DNA of 64,000 bases from Pseudomonadota bacterium (GTDB taxonomy: Bacteria; Pseudomonadota; Gammaproteobacteria; UBA9214), in assembly GCA_041395565.1 (NCBI GenBank), contig JAWLAI010000002.1:310001-374000 (forward strand), read 5' to 3'. Under the pieces are notes generated by a model. That model searched no databases and was not told where the DNA came from. It was given only the letters and a program-made list of their open reading frames with translations. Position numbers and translations under genes: made by a program. How positions within the stretch are numbered: position 1 is the first letter of the stretch; each line of letters opens with the position of its first letter. This document shows positions 1 through 9,034 of the stretch, piece after piece.

Positions 1-1
1 G

Positions 2-1096
2 GGTGGCGATCTGGAACGCCGTCAGGCCAAAAGAATCCATGACCGTATAGCCGGCGTCCCGCCCAGCGATACCGTTCTCGATGCAATGGAGGCCGCAATC
101 GTCGGTAACGATGCTATCGGTGCCGCCTACATGGCGATGGATAACAGCGAATTCTACAACGTCACGCTCAAGAATTTCGCCACACCCTGGACGAACGAGG
201 AGCAGACCCTGTTCGCACCCCTGAATGACTACACGGCGACCGTGATCGGTATGGTGCGTGACGATATCCCTTTCAACGAATTGCTGTCGGCAGACATTGT
301 TTACAGAGGAAACCCGTCACTGCCTATCCCAGACTATTCGATGACGAACAATGACCACTACGAGGCATTGGAGAATCAGGGCTATGATCTGAAGACCGTG
401 CTGGTACAGAGTGCACAGTCTGTTGAAAGCACGCTACCTACTAACGCGACCGCTGGTGTCATGACTACCCGCGCAGCTGCCGAAGCATTCTTTGTCGCCG
501 GGACCAATCGGGCAATGTTTCGCTTCACGGTACTGAACCATCTCTGCAACGATCTGGAGCAGCTGAAGGATACCAGCAGGGTTACTGACAGGATCAGACA
601 GGATGTGTCTCGCAGCCCCGGCGGTGACAGCAGAATATTCTTGAACTCCTGTGTCGGATGCCACAGCGGAATGGATCCTATGGCACAGGCATTCGCCTAT
701 TACAATTACAACGAGACGACCGGTAGCATCGAATATACCCCGGGTATTGTACAACCTAAGTACACAATCAACTCGGATACATTCAAATATGGCTTTGTGA
801 CGCCGGATGATTCGTGGAACAACTACTGGCGCGCCGGACAGAATTCATTGCTGGGATGGGATACGAATCTGCCAGGTAGCGGTAGTGGTGCAAAGACCCT
901 CGGCATGGAACTAGCCAACAGCCATGCTTTTGCGAGCTGCCAGGTACAGAAGGCATTCGAAACCGTGTGCTTGCGCACTCCGGGGAATGCCAGTGACAGA
1001 AACCAGGTGGATGCCATTACTGCTGATTTCATTGCTAGCAACTACAACATGAAGACTGTCTTTGCTGAAACGGCTGTCTACTGCATGGGTGATTGA
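2..1096 (+). CDS. Exported haem-motif protein, DUF1588/DUF1585-like C-terminus (5' partial)
   Basis: The frame is open to the first bases of the window, so the true start lies upstream; the first in-frame ATG is at 86. The visible 364 residues contain one CxxCH motif (CVGCH, codons 650-664) followed by SGMDP. This matches the CxxCHxxxDP signature seen in the DUF1588 part of the DUF1592/1588/1585 proteins common in Planctomycetes. The last 60 residues (from HAFASCQVQKAF) resemble DUF1585, with a Cys-containing helix and a short C-terminal helical tail. The protein is probably periplasmic and may bind one c-type haem, but no signal peptide is visible because the N-terminus is off the window. 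It lies 3 bp before the LamG lipoprotein gene and is presumably cotranscribed with it and the DUF1501 gene. Family placement is by motif only; the function is unknown. Confidence 0.75.
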   Translation, partial: GGDLERRQAKRIHDRIAGVPPSDTVLDAMEAAIVGNDAIGAAYMAMDNSEFYNVTLKNFATPWTNEEQTLFAPLNDYTATVIGMVRDDIPFNELLSADIVYRGNPSLPIPDYSMTNNDHYEALENQGYDLKTVLVQSAQSVESTLPTNATAGVMTTRAAAEAFFVAGTNRAMFRFTVLNHLCNDLEQLKDTSRVTDRIRQDVSRSPGGDSRIFLNSCVGCHSGMDPMAQAFAYYNYNETTGSIEYTPGIVQPKYTINSDTFKYGFVTPDDSWNNYWRAGQNSLLGWDTNLPGSGSGAKTLGMELANSHAFASCQVQKAFETVCLRTPGNASDRNQVDAITADFIASNYNMKTVFAETAVYCMGD

Positions 1097-1099
1097 GGC

Positions 1100-3643
1100 A
1101 TGAGCATACGTATCCTGAAAGATATTATTGATAACGCCCTGCGGTTTTCTGTAGCAGCAATGCTTGCTGCAGGCCTGGTTGCCTGTGGTGGCGGCGAAAG
1201 CACGGTTCAGAATCAGAATTCTGCCGGCACCAGTTCCGCACCGACCTATTCTGGCCCGGCGCCTGCTACCGCCGATGTTCAGTCGTTCAAGCTCAATGTC
1301 TGGGATAATCTGTATCAGGCCAACAGATGTGGTGGATGTCATATCGCGGGAGGGCAGGGCCCGACGGCGTTCGTGCGTACGGACGATATCAACCTTGCAT
1401 ATTCCGCTGCCAATACGATAGTCGATCTCGCTACTCCAGCCAATTCGCAGATGGTGGCCAAGGTGGCAAGCGGGCATAATTGCTGGCTCGGTTCCACTCA
1501 GGCGCAGGCCTGCGCTGACATCATTACGGCCTATATCACAGCCTGGGCTGGCGGCACGGCAAGCGGTGGTAACGTCATCACGCTGACAGCTCCGCCACTG
1601 AAGAGTCCGGCTGATACCAAGCGCTATCCGGCAGACTCGAGCCTGTTCGCTACTTTTGTGCACCCGCTGCTGACAGCCAACTGTTCCGGCTGTCATGTGG
1701 ATTCCGCTGTCAATGCCCAATCGCCGTTCTTCGCTGACAGCGATCCCGACGCTGCCTACGAGGCGGCCAAGACGAAGATGAACCTGAACAATCCAGCTGA
1801 TTCACGCTTTGTCGTGCGGCTACGCGACGAGTTCCACAATTGCTGGGATCCCAATAGCACCGGAAGCTCGGATTGCGCGGCATCCGCGCAAGTCATGGAA
1901 GCCGCAATTACCAACTTCGCCAACCAGGTTTCCGTGGTACCGATTGACCCGAACCTCGTCACTAGCATGGCTCTTACCTTGCCGGACGGCATTGTCGCCA
2001 GTGGTGGCAGCCGTATCGAGGACAACGTCATTGCCAAGTACGAGTTCAAGTCAGGATCCGGCCTAATCGCTTACGATACCAGCGGCATTTCTCCGGACAT
2101 GCACCTTACCCTGAGTGGCGGTGTCGACTGGGTCGGGGGCTGGGGTATCAATATAACCAGCGGCAAGGCACAGGCACTGACAAGCGACAGTGCCAAACTC
2201 TATAACATGATCTCCGCTACAGGCGAATACACCATTGAGGCCTGGGTTGCTCCAGCCAATGTCTCCCAGGACAACACGGCACGAATCGTCAGTTACTCTG
2301 GCGGAACGACACAGCGCAATTTCACACTGGGGCAATCGCTGTACAATTATGAATTTCTGCATCGCAGTGACACCACTGACCTCAATGGCGAGCCAATGCT
2401 GCATACGGCAGATGCCGACGAGGACCTGCAGGCTACGCTGCAACACGTTGTCGCCACCTATGATCCTGTCAATGGACGCCGGATCTACGTCAATGGCGTA
2501 TTCACGGGCGATACCGATCCGGTTAACGGCGGTTCACTGGTTGACTGGGACAACAGCTTTGCCTTCGTTATCGGCAACGAGGTGTCTAATGACCGCCAGT
2601 GGCAGGGCACCGTCCGGTTTGTTGCCATACACAATCGCGCACTGACTCCGGAACAGATAGTCCAGAATTTCAATGTTGGAGTTGGTGAAAAATTCTTCCT
2701 GCTGTTCAATGTTGATGCGCACACTGGCGTACCGGACAGCTATGTCATGTTCGAGGTTAGCCAGTTTGACAGTTACAGCTACCTGTTCAACAAGCCAATA
2801 TTCATCAGCCTTGATCCTGCCGCCACACCCGATGGCATACCGGTGCGCGGCATTCGCATCGGTATCAATGGTTCGCTGGCGACCGTCGGCCAGGCATATG
2901 CCAACCTCGACACTACTGTCAGCAGCTCGCTTTACACGCCAGGCGTAGGTCAGCCGTTGTCGCCGCTTGGCACGATCATCGCGCTTGAAAGTGGGCCGGC
3001 GCAGGATGAATTCTTCCTTACCTTTGAACAACTCGGCAACGACACCAATGTGTTCACTGAACCGGCTGTTGTGGTACCGGCCTCGCCGCCGGATCTGCCG
3101 GAAGCCGCGGTAATCGGGCTGCGCAACTTTGACGAAATCAATGCCACCATGGCCAAGGTAACTGGCGTCGATAAGAATCAAGTCGACGTTAATGGCGTGT
3201 TCCAGACCGTCAAGCAGCAGCTGCCGTCTGCGGAGAATATCGAGGGATTCGTTTCTGCTCAGCAAATGGCGATATCCCAGCTGGCTATCGAGTACTGCAG
3301 CGCCCTGATAGAGAACCAGGGCACGATCTCGCGCGAAGCATACTTCCCTGGATTCTTTGCGCCAGCGCCGCTGCCGGAGTCCGCAGGCACCGCCTTCAAC
3401 ACTGCCGGCAAACGCGCCCTGATCATTACGCCCCTGATGGACCGGATACTCAACACGGGGCTCACGGTACAGCCGGATACCGCCGCGGTCACGACGGAGA
3501 TCGAGAACCTGATGCTATTGCTTTCGGCTCCAGGCTGCTCGGCCACGCCACCGGTGACGTGCAATAGCGTCGCGCGTACCGAACAGGTTGTGAAGGCGAG
3601 CTGTGCTGCAATTCTCGGCAGTGCGGCCATGCTGTTGCAATAA
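1100..3643 (+). CDS. Lipoprotein with two CxxCH modules and a LamG domain
   Basis: This 847-residue protein starts with a lipoprotein signal peptide (lipobox LVAC, Cys29). Two similar modules of about 85 residues follow, each with a CxxCH motif (CGGCH at 77-81, CSGCH at 195-199) and a later Asn-Cys-Trp plus Cys pair (about 127-138 and 247-259). This looks like an internal duplication of a cytochrome-like domain whose extra cysteines could form a disulfide. Residues of roughly 310-530 read as a LamG/concanavalin-like jelly roll (GEYTIEAWVAP, then HVVATYDPVNGRRIYVNG). The C-terminal 300 residues are unrecognised. The protein is probably anchored in the outer membrane and may bind two haems and a polymer or surface ligand. 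It sits 3 bp after the preceding haem-motif gene and 18 bp before the DUF1501 gene, so the three are likely one operon. The domain calls are from pattern reading; the function is unknown. Confidence 0.8.
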   Translation: MSIRILKDIIDNALRFSVAAMLAAGLVACGGGESTVQNQNSAGTSSAPTYSGPAPATADVQSFKLNVWDNLYQANRCGGCHIAGGQGPTAFVRTDDINLAYSAANTIVDLATPANSQMVAKVASGHNCWLGSTQAQACADIITAYITAWAGGTASGGNVITLTAPPLKSPADTKRYPADSSLFATFVHPLLTANCSGCHVDSAVNAQSPFFADSDPDAAYEAAKTKMNLNNPADSRFVVRLRDEFHNCWDPNSTGSSDCAASAQVMEAAITNFANQVSVVPIDPNLVTSMALTLPDGIVASGGSRIEDNVIAKYEFKSGSGLIAYDTSGISPDMHLTLSGGVDWVGGWGINITSGKAQALTSDSAKLYNMISATGEYTIEAWVAPANVSQDNTARIVSYSGGTTQRNFTLGQSLYNYEFLHRSDTTDLNGEPMLHTADADEDLQATLQHVVATYDPVNGRRIYVNGVFTGDTDPVNGGSLVDWDNSFAFVIGNEVSNDRQWQGTVRFVAIHNRALTPEQIVQNFNVGVGEKFFLLFNVDAHTGVPDSYVMFEVSQFDSYSYLFNKPIFISLDPAATPDGIPVRGIRIGINGSLATVGQAYANLDTTVSSSLYTPGVGQPLSPLGTIIALESGPAQDEFFLTFEQLGNDTNVFTEPAVVVPASPPDLPEAAVIGLRNFDEINATMAKVTGVDKNQVDVNGVFQTVKQQLPSAENIEGFVSAQQMAISQLAIEYCSALIENQGTISREAYFPGFFAPAPLPESAGTAFNTAGKRALIITPLMDRILNTGLTVQPDTAAVTTEIENLMLLLSAPGCSATPPVTCNSVARTEQVVKASCAAILGSAAMLLQ

Positions 3644-3661
3644 CATCACGAGGACTACCAG

Positions 3662-5272
3662 ATGGCGAGAAACCGCAAATTCCGCGACCTCAACGAGCCC
3701 TTGCGCCTGAACACCCACGGCCGTCCGCGGACACGGCGCGAGTTCCTGGGGCAGGGTCTGATCGCCGGCCTTGGCCTCGTGACGGGTCCCACCCTGTTCA
3801 GCCTGTTTGCCAATCCGCGCAGCGCTGCGGCAGCGCTCTCACCGGAATACGATGCCCTTAAGGCCGCATGCGGGATCAGCACCCTGGGCGCGGGGAAAAT
3901 ACCCTTCATCTGTTTCGACCTTGCCGGTGGTGCGAATATCGCAGGGTCCAATGTCCTGGTCGGACAGCAGGGCGGACAGCTCGACTCCCTGAGCACCGCC
4001 GGATACAGCAAGCTTGGTCTGCCAGGAGACATGACTCCGGACTCAATCGATCCCTTGACCGGGCTCAATTACACCAACTTGGATTTCGGACTGGCATTCC
4101 ATACGACAAGCGCCATGCTCACCGGCATCATGGAAAAGGCGCAGACTCGTGCTGCACTTGTCAATGGTGCAGTTATCCCGGCACGTTCGGATAATGATAC
4201 AGGCAATAATCCGCACAACCCGATGTATGGCCTGGCCAAATATGTACTCGCGAATCCGAGTATCACTGCCTACGGCAGTGTCGTCGACCTGATAGGGTCA
4301 CGCAGTTCTGACTCCGGCGGCAATTCCATGGCGCCCGCGGCAATGATAGATCCGGCATTGCGACCGACCAAGGTTGATCGCCCGTCAGATGTGACAGGTA
4401 TGGTAGACACAGGTGATCTGATCGGTGTTCTCAGCCAGGATGATGCCGTTGCAGTGATGGAGTCTATCGAGCGTATCAGCAAGATGAAGCTAGACAGGGT
4501 CAGTACGCAGGTGACGGCGGATGCCGTCATCAAGGACCTGGTCCGCTGTGGCTATATCAAGGCAGCTGATATCGCTGATCGCTTCGGCAACCCGAGTCAG
4601 CTGGATCCCGCTCAGGACCCCGCTATCGTCGGTCCAGCCGGCATATTCACGCAGAGTGAATTCGACAGCGACAGCGAATTCCAGAAGACAGCTTCCGTGA
4701 TGAAAATGGTGATCAACGGTTTTGCCGGCGCCGGGACGATAACCATGGGTGGCTACGACTATCATACCGGTGATCGATCCACAGGCGAGGCACGCGACCT
4801 GCGCGCCGGTCGTTGCATAGGCGCCTGCCTGGAATACGCAGCACGCGTCGGCGTGCCACTCATGGTCTACGTATTCAGCGACGGTTCGGTGTTCAGTAAC
4901 GGCAGCGTAGACAACAGTGCAGGCGGCGGTGGCAAAGGTGTCTGGACCGGTGACAACTCCTCCACGGCCGCTTCATTTTTCCTGGTCTATAACCCGACCG
5001 GCCGACCGGCATTGCTTGGCTCAGACATTATCGAACAGGCCCGCCATCAGCAGATCGGATGGATGCGCCCGGACGCATCGGTGGAAACAACGGCCACCCC
5101 GGCAGCGAACCAGGTCAATCTATTGGTTGAAACGGTGATCCTCAATTACATGGCTTTACACGGCGAGGCAGCCAGCTTCCCGAATCTGTTCCCGAATCAT
5201 GGTCTTGGCAATGCGGTGATGATGGACAGCCTGACTGCCTTCAATCCCATTGTGAACGGCTTTATCACCTAG
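3662..5272 (+). CDS. DUF1501 family Tat-exported protein
   Basis: The protein has 536 residues. The N-terminus carries a twin-arginine signal (TRREFLG, Arg25-Arg26), a hydrophobic stretch and an AAAA-type cleavage region near residue 57, so it is exported folded and probably carries a cofactor or metal. The body fits the DUF1501 family, which has an alkaline-phosphatase/sulfatase-like fold; FICFDLAGGANI near residue 81 and GGYDYHTGDRSTGEARDLRAG-type residues near 362 are the recognisable segments. In Planctomycetes DUF1501 proteins are usually encoded beside large cytochrome-like DUF proteins, and here the gene follows two CxxCH proteins, which supports a joint periplasmic system. The substrate is unknown. 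It starts 18 bp after the LamG gene. No partner hydrolase or transporter is visible downstream before apbE. Confidence 0.85.
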   Translation: MARNRKFRDLNEPLRLNTHGRPRTRREFLGQGLIAGLGLVTGPTLFSLFANPRSAAAALSPEYDALKAACGISTLGAGKIPFICFDLAGGANIAGSNVLVGQQGGQLDSLSTAGYSKLGLPGDMTPDSIDPLTGLNYTNLDFGLAFHTTSAMLTGIMEKAQTRAALVNGAVIPARSDNDTGNNPHNPMYGLAKYVLANPSITAYGSVVDLIGSRSSDSGGNSMAPAAMIDPALRPTKVDRPSDVTGMVDTGDLIGVLSQDDAVAVMESIERISKMKLDRVSTQVTADAVIKDLVRCGYIKAADIADRFGNPSQLDPAQDPAIVGPAGIFTQSEFDSDSEFQKTASVMKMVINGFAGAGTITMGGYDYHTGDRSTGEARDLRAGRCIGACLEYAARVGVPLMVYVFSDGSVFSNGSVDNSAGGGGKGVWTGDNSSTAASFFLVYNPTGRPALLGSDIIEQARHQQIGWMRPDASVETTATPAANQVNLLVETVILNYMALHGEAASFPNLFPNHGLGNAVMMDSLTAFNPIVNGFIT

Positions 5273-5274
5273 CA

Positions 5275-5296
5275 GGCTGCACTGTTACAAGCAGCC
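5275..5296. repeat. Short inverted repeat after the DUF1501 gene
   Basis: GGCTGC and GCAGCC arms surround a 10-base spacer immediately after the DUF1501 stop codon. There is no following T-run, so it could be a weak transcript-end hairpin or chance. Confidence 0.25.
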
Positions 5297-5416
5297 CGGA
5301 TGATGGGCTCGTCGCCGTAAACCAGGGCAGTCATTGCAGCCGGCCCGGTATTGCGGCGCCTTTCATCCGGGCTGCATCCCGTCAATCGGCCGGGATCGCT
5401 GCCGATATACCCGTCC

Positions 5417-6403
5417 ATGCGCGTGCTTCGTTGCCTCCTGGCGATTGTTTTCCTGATGCTGATCATCCCGGCAGCATCTGCCGAGTGGTTGCGGCAGCAC
5501 GCCGCGATCATGGGTACGGATATCAATGTCGAGTTATGGTACCCGGATGCGGTAAAGGGGCGCGATCTCATCGAGGCCGTGCTGGACGAAATGCGGCGCA
5601 TCGACCGTCTGATGAGCACCTACCGCCCCGACAGTGAGATCTCGCGCATCAATGACACAGCCGCAAATCAACCGGTCACCGTTGGCAGCGAATTGTTTCA
5701 CCTCATCGAGCAGGCATTGGAATATTCCGGCTTGACTTCAGGCGCATTCGATATTACATACGCAAGTGCCGGTTATCTCTATGATTATAGGAATCAAAAG
5801 AAACCCGATGAAAATCAGTTGGCTGCCGCTCTGCCTGCCATCGACTACCGTCACGTTGTCCTGGACGCAGCGAACCAGAGCGTGAGTTTCACACAGCCTG
5901 GGGTACGAATCGATCTCGGCGGCATCGCCAAGGGGTACGCTGTAGACCGCTGCATCTCGATCCTGCAGACGGCAGGAGTGGCAAATGCCCTGGTCAGTGC
6001 CGGCGGCGACACGCGCGTCATAGGCAGGCACTGGGACCATCCATGGGTGATAGGAATCCGCGATCCACGCAAGCGGGACGGTATCGTCACCCGTATTCCC
6101 TTAGAGAACATGGCGATATCGACGTCCGGGGATTACGAGCGCTATTTCGAACAGGATGGGGTCCGCTACCACCATATCCTCAATCCCGGAACCGGAAGGT
6201 CGCCGCATGAGATTCACAGCACGACGATCATAGGTGAAAACGCGACCCGCACAGATGCGTTGTCCACCAGCATATTCGTGCTTGGTGTGCAGCAGGGACT
6301 CGAGCTGGTCAATCGTCTGCCAGATGTCGAAGCCATCATCATCGATGCAGCCGGGAAACTGCATTATTCAAATGGGCTAGCCCGTCTGACCGACGCGAGA
6401 TAA
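5417..6403 (+). CDS. apbE: FAD:protein FMN transferase (ApbE)
   Basis: ApbE proteins attach FMN from FAD covalently to Thr or Ser of exported flavoproteins. This 328-residue protein is complete: an N-terminal signal peptide (MRVLRCLLAIVFLMLIIP, Ala-rich end), the FAD-binding DLGGIAKGYAVD segment, an SAGGDTR motif, and the HHILNPGTG and TRTDALST segments around the Mg site. I chose the ATG at 5417 because it begins the signal peptide; a TTG at 5351 is in frame but adds an unlikely 22-residue extension. It is 144 bp downstream of the DUF1501 gene and 213 bp upstream of the TPR/ExbBD run, so it may be transcribed separately. No neighbour shows the S/T-G-A-S/T-type flavinylation motif, so its target is probably encoded elsewhere. 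Confidence 0.93.
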   Translation: MRVLRCLLAIVFLMLIIPAASAEWLRQHAAIMGTDINVELWYPDAVKGRDLIEAVLDEMRRIDRLMSTYRPDSEISRINDTAANQPVTVGSELFHLIEQALEYSGLTSGAFDITYASAGYLYDYRNQKKPDENQLAAALPAIDYRHVVLDAANQSVSFTQPGVRIDLGGIAKGYAVDRCISILQTAGVANALVSAGGDTRVIGRHWDHPWVIGIRDPRKRDGIVTRIPLENMAISTSGDYERYFEQDGVRYHHILNPGTGRSPHEIHSTTIIGENATRTDALSTSIFVLGVQQGLELVNRLPDVEAIIIDAAGKLHYSNGLARLTDAR

Positions 6404-6616
6404 GCCTGGCATGACGGGCGGCATCGACCTATGTTCACACGCAGCCGTAGTTTCAATACCGGCGTGATTTTGTGAATCAGCTCGCAATATCCAACACGGG
6501 ATCGCTGCAGACTCCGCATCAGTGACCGGAGCGCCAAAATTCGATCAATCTTTTCCCGCTGTAACCGACATATTTCGAGTCAGACGCGTGACTGCCGGCA
6601 ATCCTCGAGGTCCAAG

Positions 6617-7162
6617 ATGTTGCATCCAGAAATAAGCGGAAATTCAGTCAAATACATCATTGCAGGCATGATCCTGATGCTGGCGCTCAATGTCGCACTT
6701 GCCGACACACCTGGCACCGTCAGCCTGGATGAGGACATCCAATCACTGAAGCAGGATGTTATCGCACTGAATCGTGACCTGTTCCTGCTTGAAGAAGAAT
6801 TGTTGTATCCAGCCAACACACAATTGGCCGTATTCGTGTCTCTCGATGTTGGTGAATTTTTCAAACTCGATTCGGTGCAACTGAAGATCGATGACAAGAT
6901 CGTATCGAATTACCTTTACACACAGCGCGAGGTTGATGCCCTGCACCGAGGAGGGATTCAGCGACTCTACATGGGCAACCTGAAGGCAGGTGAACACGAA
7001 CTGGTCGCTATCTATACCGGCATGGGTCCCAAAGGCCGCGACTACCGGCGAGGCGCGAACCTGGTGATCAACAAGAGCCTGGGCGCCAAGTTTGTCGAAT
7101 TGAACATCGTTGACAACCCGAGCAGTGAACAGCCGGATTTCAGTATCAAGGAATGGGAATAA
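6617..7162 (+). CDS. Unrecognised exported protein, first gene of the Agl/Glt-like cluster
   Basis: The protein has 181 residues with an N-terminal signal peptide ending near ALNVALAD, a short helical or coiled-coil segment (about residues 35-60, alternating Leu and acidic residues), and a beta-rich remainder (LAVFVSLDVGEFFKLDSVQLKI, then LKAGEHELVAIYTGMG). It looks like an immunoglobulin-like or jelly-roll domain that could bind a partner in the periplasm. GAGGTCC just before the ATG serves as the ribosome site. It is 3 bp from the first TPR gene and so belongs to the same run. I do not recognise the family by name. Its position at the head of a TPR-ExbBD-TonB-like operon suggests a periplasmic component of that complex; this is inference from context. 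Confidence 0.75.
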   Translation: MLHPEISGNSVKYIIAGMILMLALNVALADTPGTVSLDEDIQSLKQDVIALNRDLFLLEEELLYPANTQLAVFVSLDVGEFFKLDSVQLKIDDKIVSNYLYTQREVDALHRGGIQRLYMGNLKAGEHELVAIYTGMGPKGRDYRRGANLVINKSLGAKFVELNIVDNPSSEQPDFSIKEWE

Positions 7163-7165
7163 ATC

Positions 7166-9034
7166 ATGTTCCTGTTTGCTCGCAGCATTCTCTTGCCAGC
7201 GATGCTCGCGATGTGCTCTGCAATGTCTGCTGCAGAAGCAATAAAGCATCCAACGACTGCCCAGGACCTGCAGTACGGCGAAACGCTGTTCTATTATTAT
7301 CAGGACGATTGGTTTGACAGCATCGTTCGGCTGCAAATTGCAAAAAGTCAGAACCGTCTTCCATACCACGGTCAGGAAGCTGAACTGCTGCTGGGCGGGC
7401 TGGATCTTTCCTACGGTTTGCGTGGCGAGGCGAGCCGCATCTTCGAGGTTCTGCTCACCGACTCAAACGCTGATGAACGCACCCGCAATCGCGCGTGGTT
7501 TTATCTTGCCAAGATATCCTATCAGCGCAGTGATATCACCACGGCATTGCAGGCACTGGCGCATGTCAGCGGCAAGATGACGCGATCAACGCGAACGGAA
7601 ATTGCGCAACTGCACAGCCTGCTTCTGCTGCAGCTTGGACAAAATGAAGAAGCGATCAAAGTACTGCAGTCCGCAAGAAATGATGACGCATGGTCTCCCT
7701 ATCTGGCATACAACCTCGGCGTTGCTCTCATTAAAAGCGGCAGTCTGCAAGAGGGTGCCGATGAACTGGATAGTATTGGTAAGATGTCCGGTCGCAGCGA
7801 TGAAATACGCCTGCTGCGCGACAAGGCGAATCTGGCGCTGGGCTATAGTCATCTTCAACACGGGGAATCGACTGAATCAAGAACATTTCTAGACCGCGTA
7901 CGTCTGGAAGGACCACTTTCCAACCAGGCATTGCTGGGGGCTGGCTGGGCCAATGCCGACTCGAACGATTACGGTCGCGCGCTGATCCCATGGAGCGAGC
8001 TTGGTAAGCGTGATTTAACGGATCCTGCTGTGCAGGAAGCGCTGCTTGCCATGCCATATGCCATGACCCGCATGAATCTGCACGGGCGGGCGGTACAGCA
8101 TTACAACGACGCCATAGCAGTACTGTATGAAGAGAAGGAAAAACTCGACGCTTCCATAAATGCCATAAAAAATGGCGAGATGCTCGAGGTGCTGGAACAG
8201 CAGGATTTGCGCAGCGGTTCCGGCTGGCTGCAGAAGCTGACGGTGGACTCACAGTCACCGGCGATGCGTTATCAACTCACGCTCATGGCCGAGCATGAAT
8301 TCCAGGAAGCTGTGAAGAACTATCGGGATTTGCTGAAGCTGCATGCCAATCTACAGACCTGGTCTGACAGTATGGATGCATTCGGGGAAATGCTCGCAGC
8401 GCGCGAGCAGCGCTTTTCCGATCATCGTCCTGCAGCCGAACAGGCCATACGCGCCAATGTACACACCCAGCTAGAGCAGCGGCATCGCGAACTCAGGCTG
8501 CGTGTCACGTCAGCCGAATCGACTGATGACCCCGTCAGTCTGGCTTCCGCAGAAGAACTTGGATTCTGGAATAATATCCAGAAAATCAACCGCAAGCTGG
8601 ACGGCATGCCAAAAGGTGTGCAAACGGCTGGATTGCGCGAACGCGCACGACGAATTAAGGGTGCGCTGTACTGGGATATGAGCATGGACTTCAAGCCTCG
8701 CCTTTGGCAGGCCAAACGTCAACTGGTCGAAATAGCCGGACTGCTGGATCAGACGGCTCAGGCACGCCATTCGCTGGAATCCGCGGACATGCACACCACC
8801 ACTGAATTTTCCAGTTACCAAGGGCGTGTTGATACGCGCAGAAAACAGGTTGATCGCCTACTGGCACGCACGGACAAGCTGCGGCTGGCACAAGGTAATT
8901 CTATCGAACAACTAGCGGTGGCGGAGCTCGAACAGCAAAAGAGTCGTATCGACACCTATATCGTACAGGCGCGCTTCTCACTGGCGCAGACGTTCGATAG
9001 CGCCCTGCATTCCGGAACAGGCGGTATCGAATGA
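7166..9034 (+). CDS. Large periplasmic TPR-like protein
   Basis: The protein has 622 residues with a signal peptide (MFLFARSILLPAMLAMCSAMSAA). Residues of about 30-330 form repeated helical pairs with TPR spacing (for example AWFYLAKISYQRSDITTAL, YLAYNLGVALIKSGSLQEG). The second half (about 340-620) is highly helical and rich in Gln, Arg and Leu, suggesting a coiled coil. TPR proteins are scaffolds, and with an ExbBD-type motor and a TonB-like protein in the same operon it probably links the inner-membrane motor to the outer membrane. It overlaps the next gene by 4 bp (ATGA), indicating translational coupling. Similarity to Myxococcus GltD/GltE-type TPR proteins is suspected from architecture only. 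Confidence 0.85.
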   Translation: MFLFARSILLPAMLAMCSAMSAAEAIKHPTTAQDLQYGETLFYYYQDDWFDSIVRLQIAKSQNRLPYHGQEAELLLGGLDLSYGLRGEASRIFEVLLTDSNADERTRNRAWFYLAKISYQRSDITTALQALAHVSGKMTRSTRTEIAQLHSLLLLQLGQNEEAIKVLQSARNDDAWSPYLAYNLGVALIKSGSLQEGADELDSIGKMSGRSDEIRLLRDKANLALGYSHLQHGESTESRTFLDRVRLEGPLSNQALLGAGWANADSNDYGRALIPWSELGKRDLTDPAVQEALLAMPYAMTRMNLHGRAVQHYNDAIAVLYEEKEKLDASINAIKNGEMLEVLEQQDLRSGSGWLQKLTVDSQSPAMRYQLTLMAEHEFQEAVKNYRDLLKLHANLQTWSDSMDAFGEMLAAREQRFSDHRPAAEQAIRANVHTQLEQRHRELRLRVTSAESTDDPVSLASAEELGFWNNIQKINRKLDGMPKGVQTAGLRERARRIKGALYWDMSMDFKPRLWQAKRQLVEIAGLLDQTAQARHSLESADMHTTTEFSSYQGRVDTRRKQVDRLLARTDKLRLAQGNSIEQLAVAELEQQKSRIDTYIVQARFSLAQTFDSALHSGTGGIE

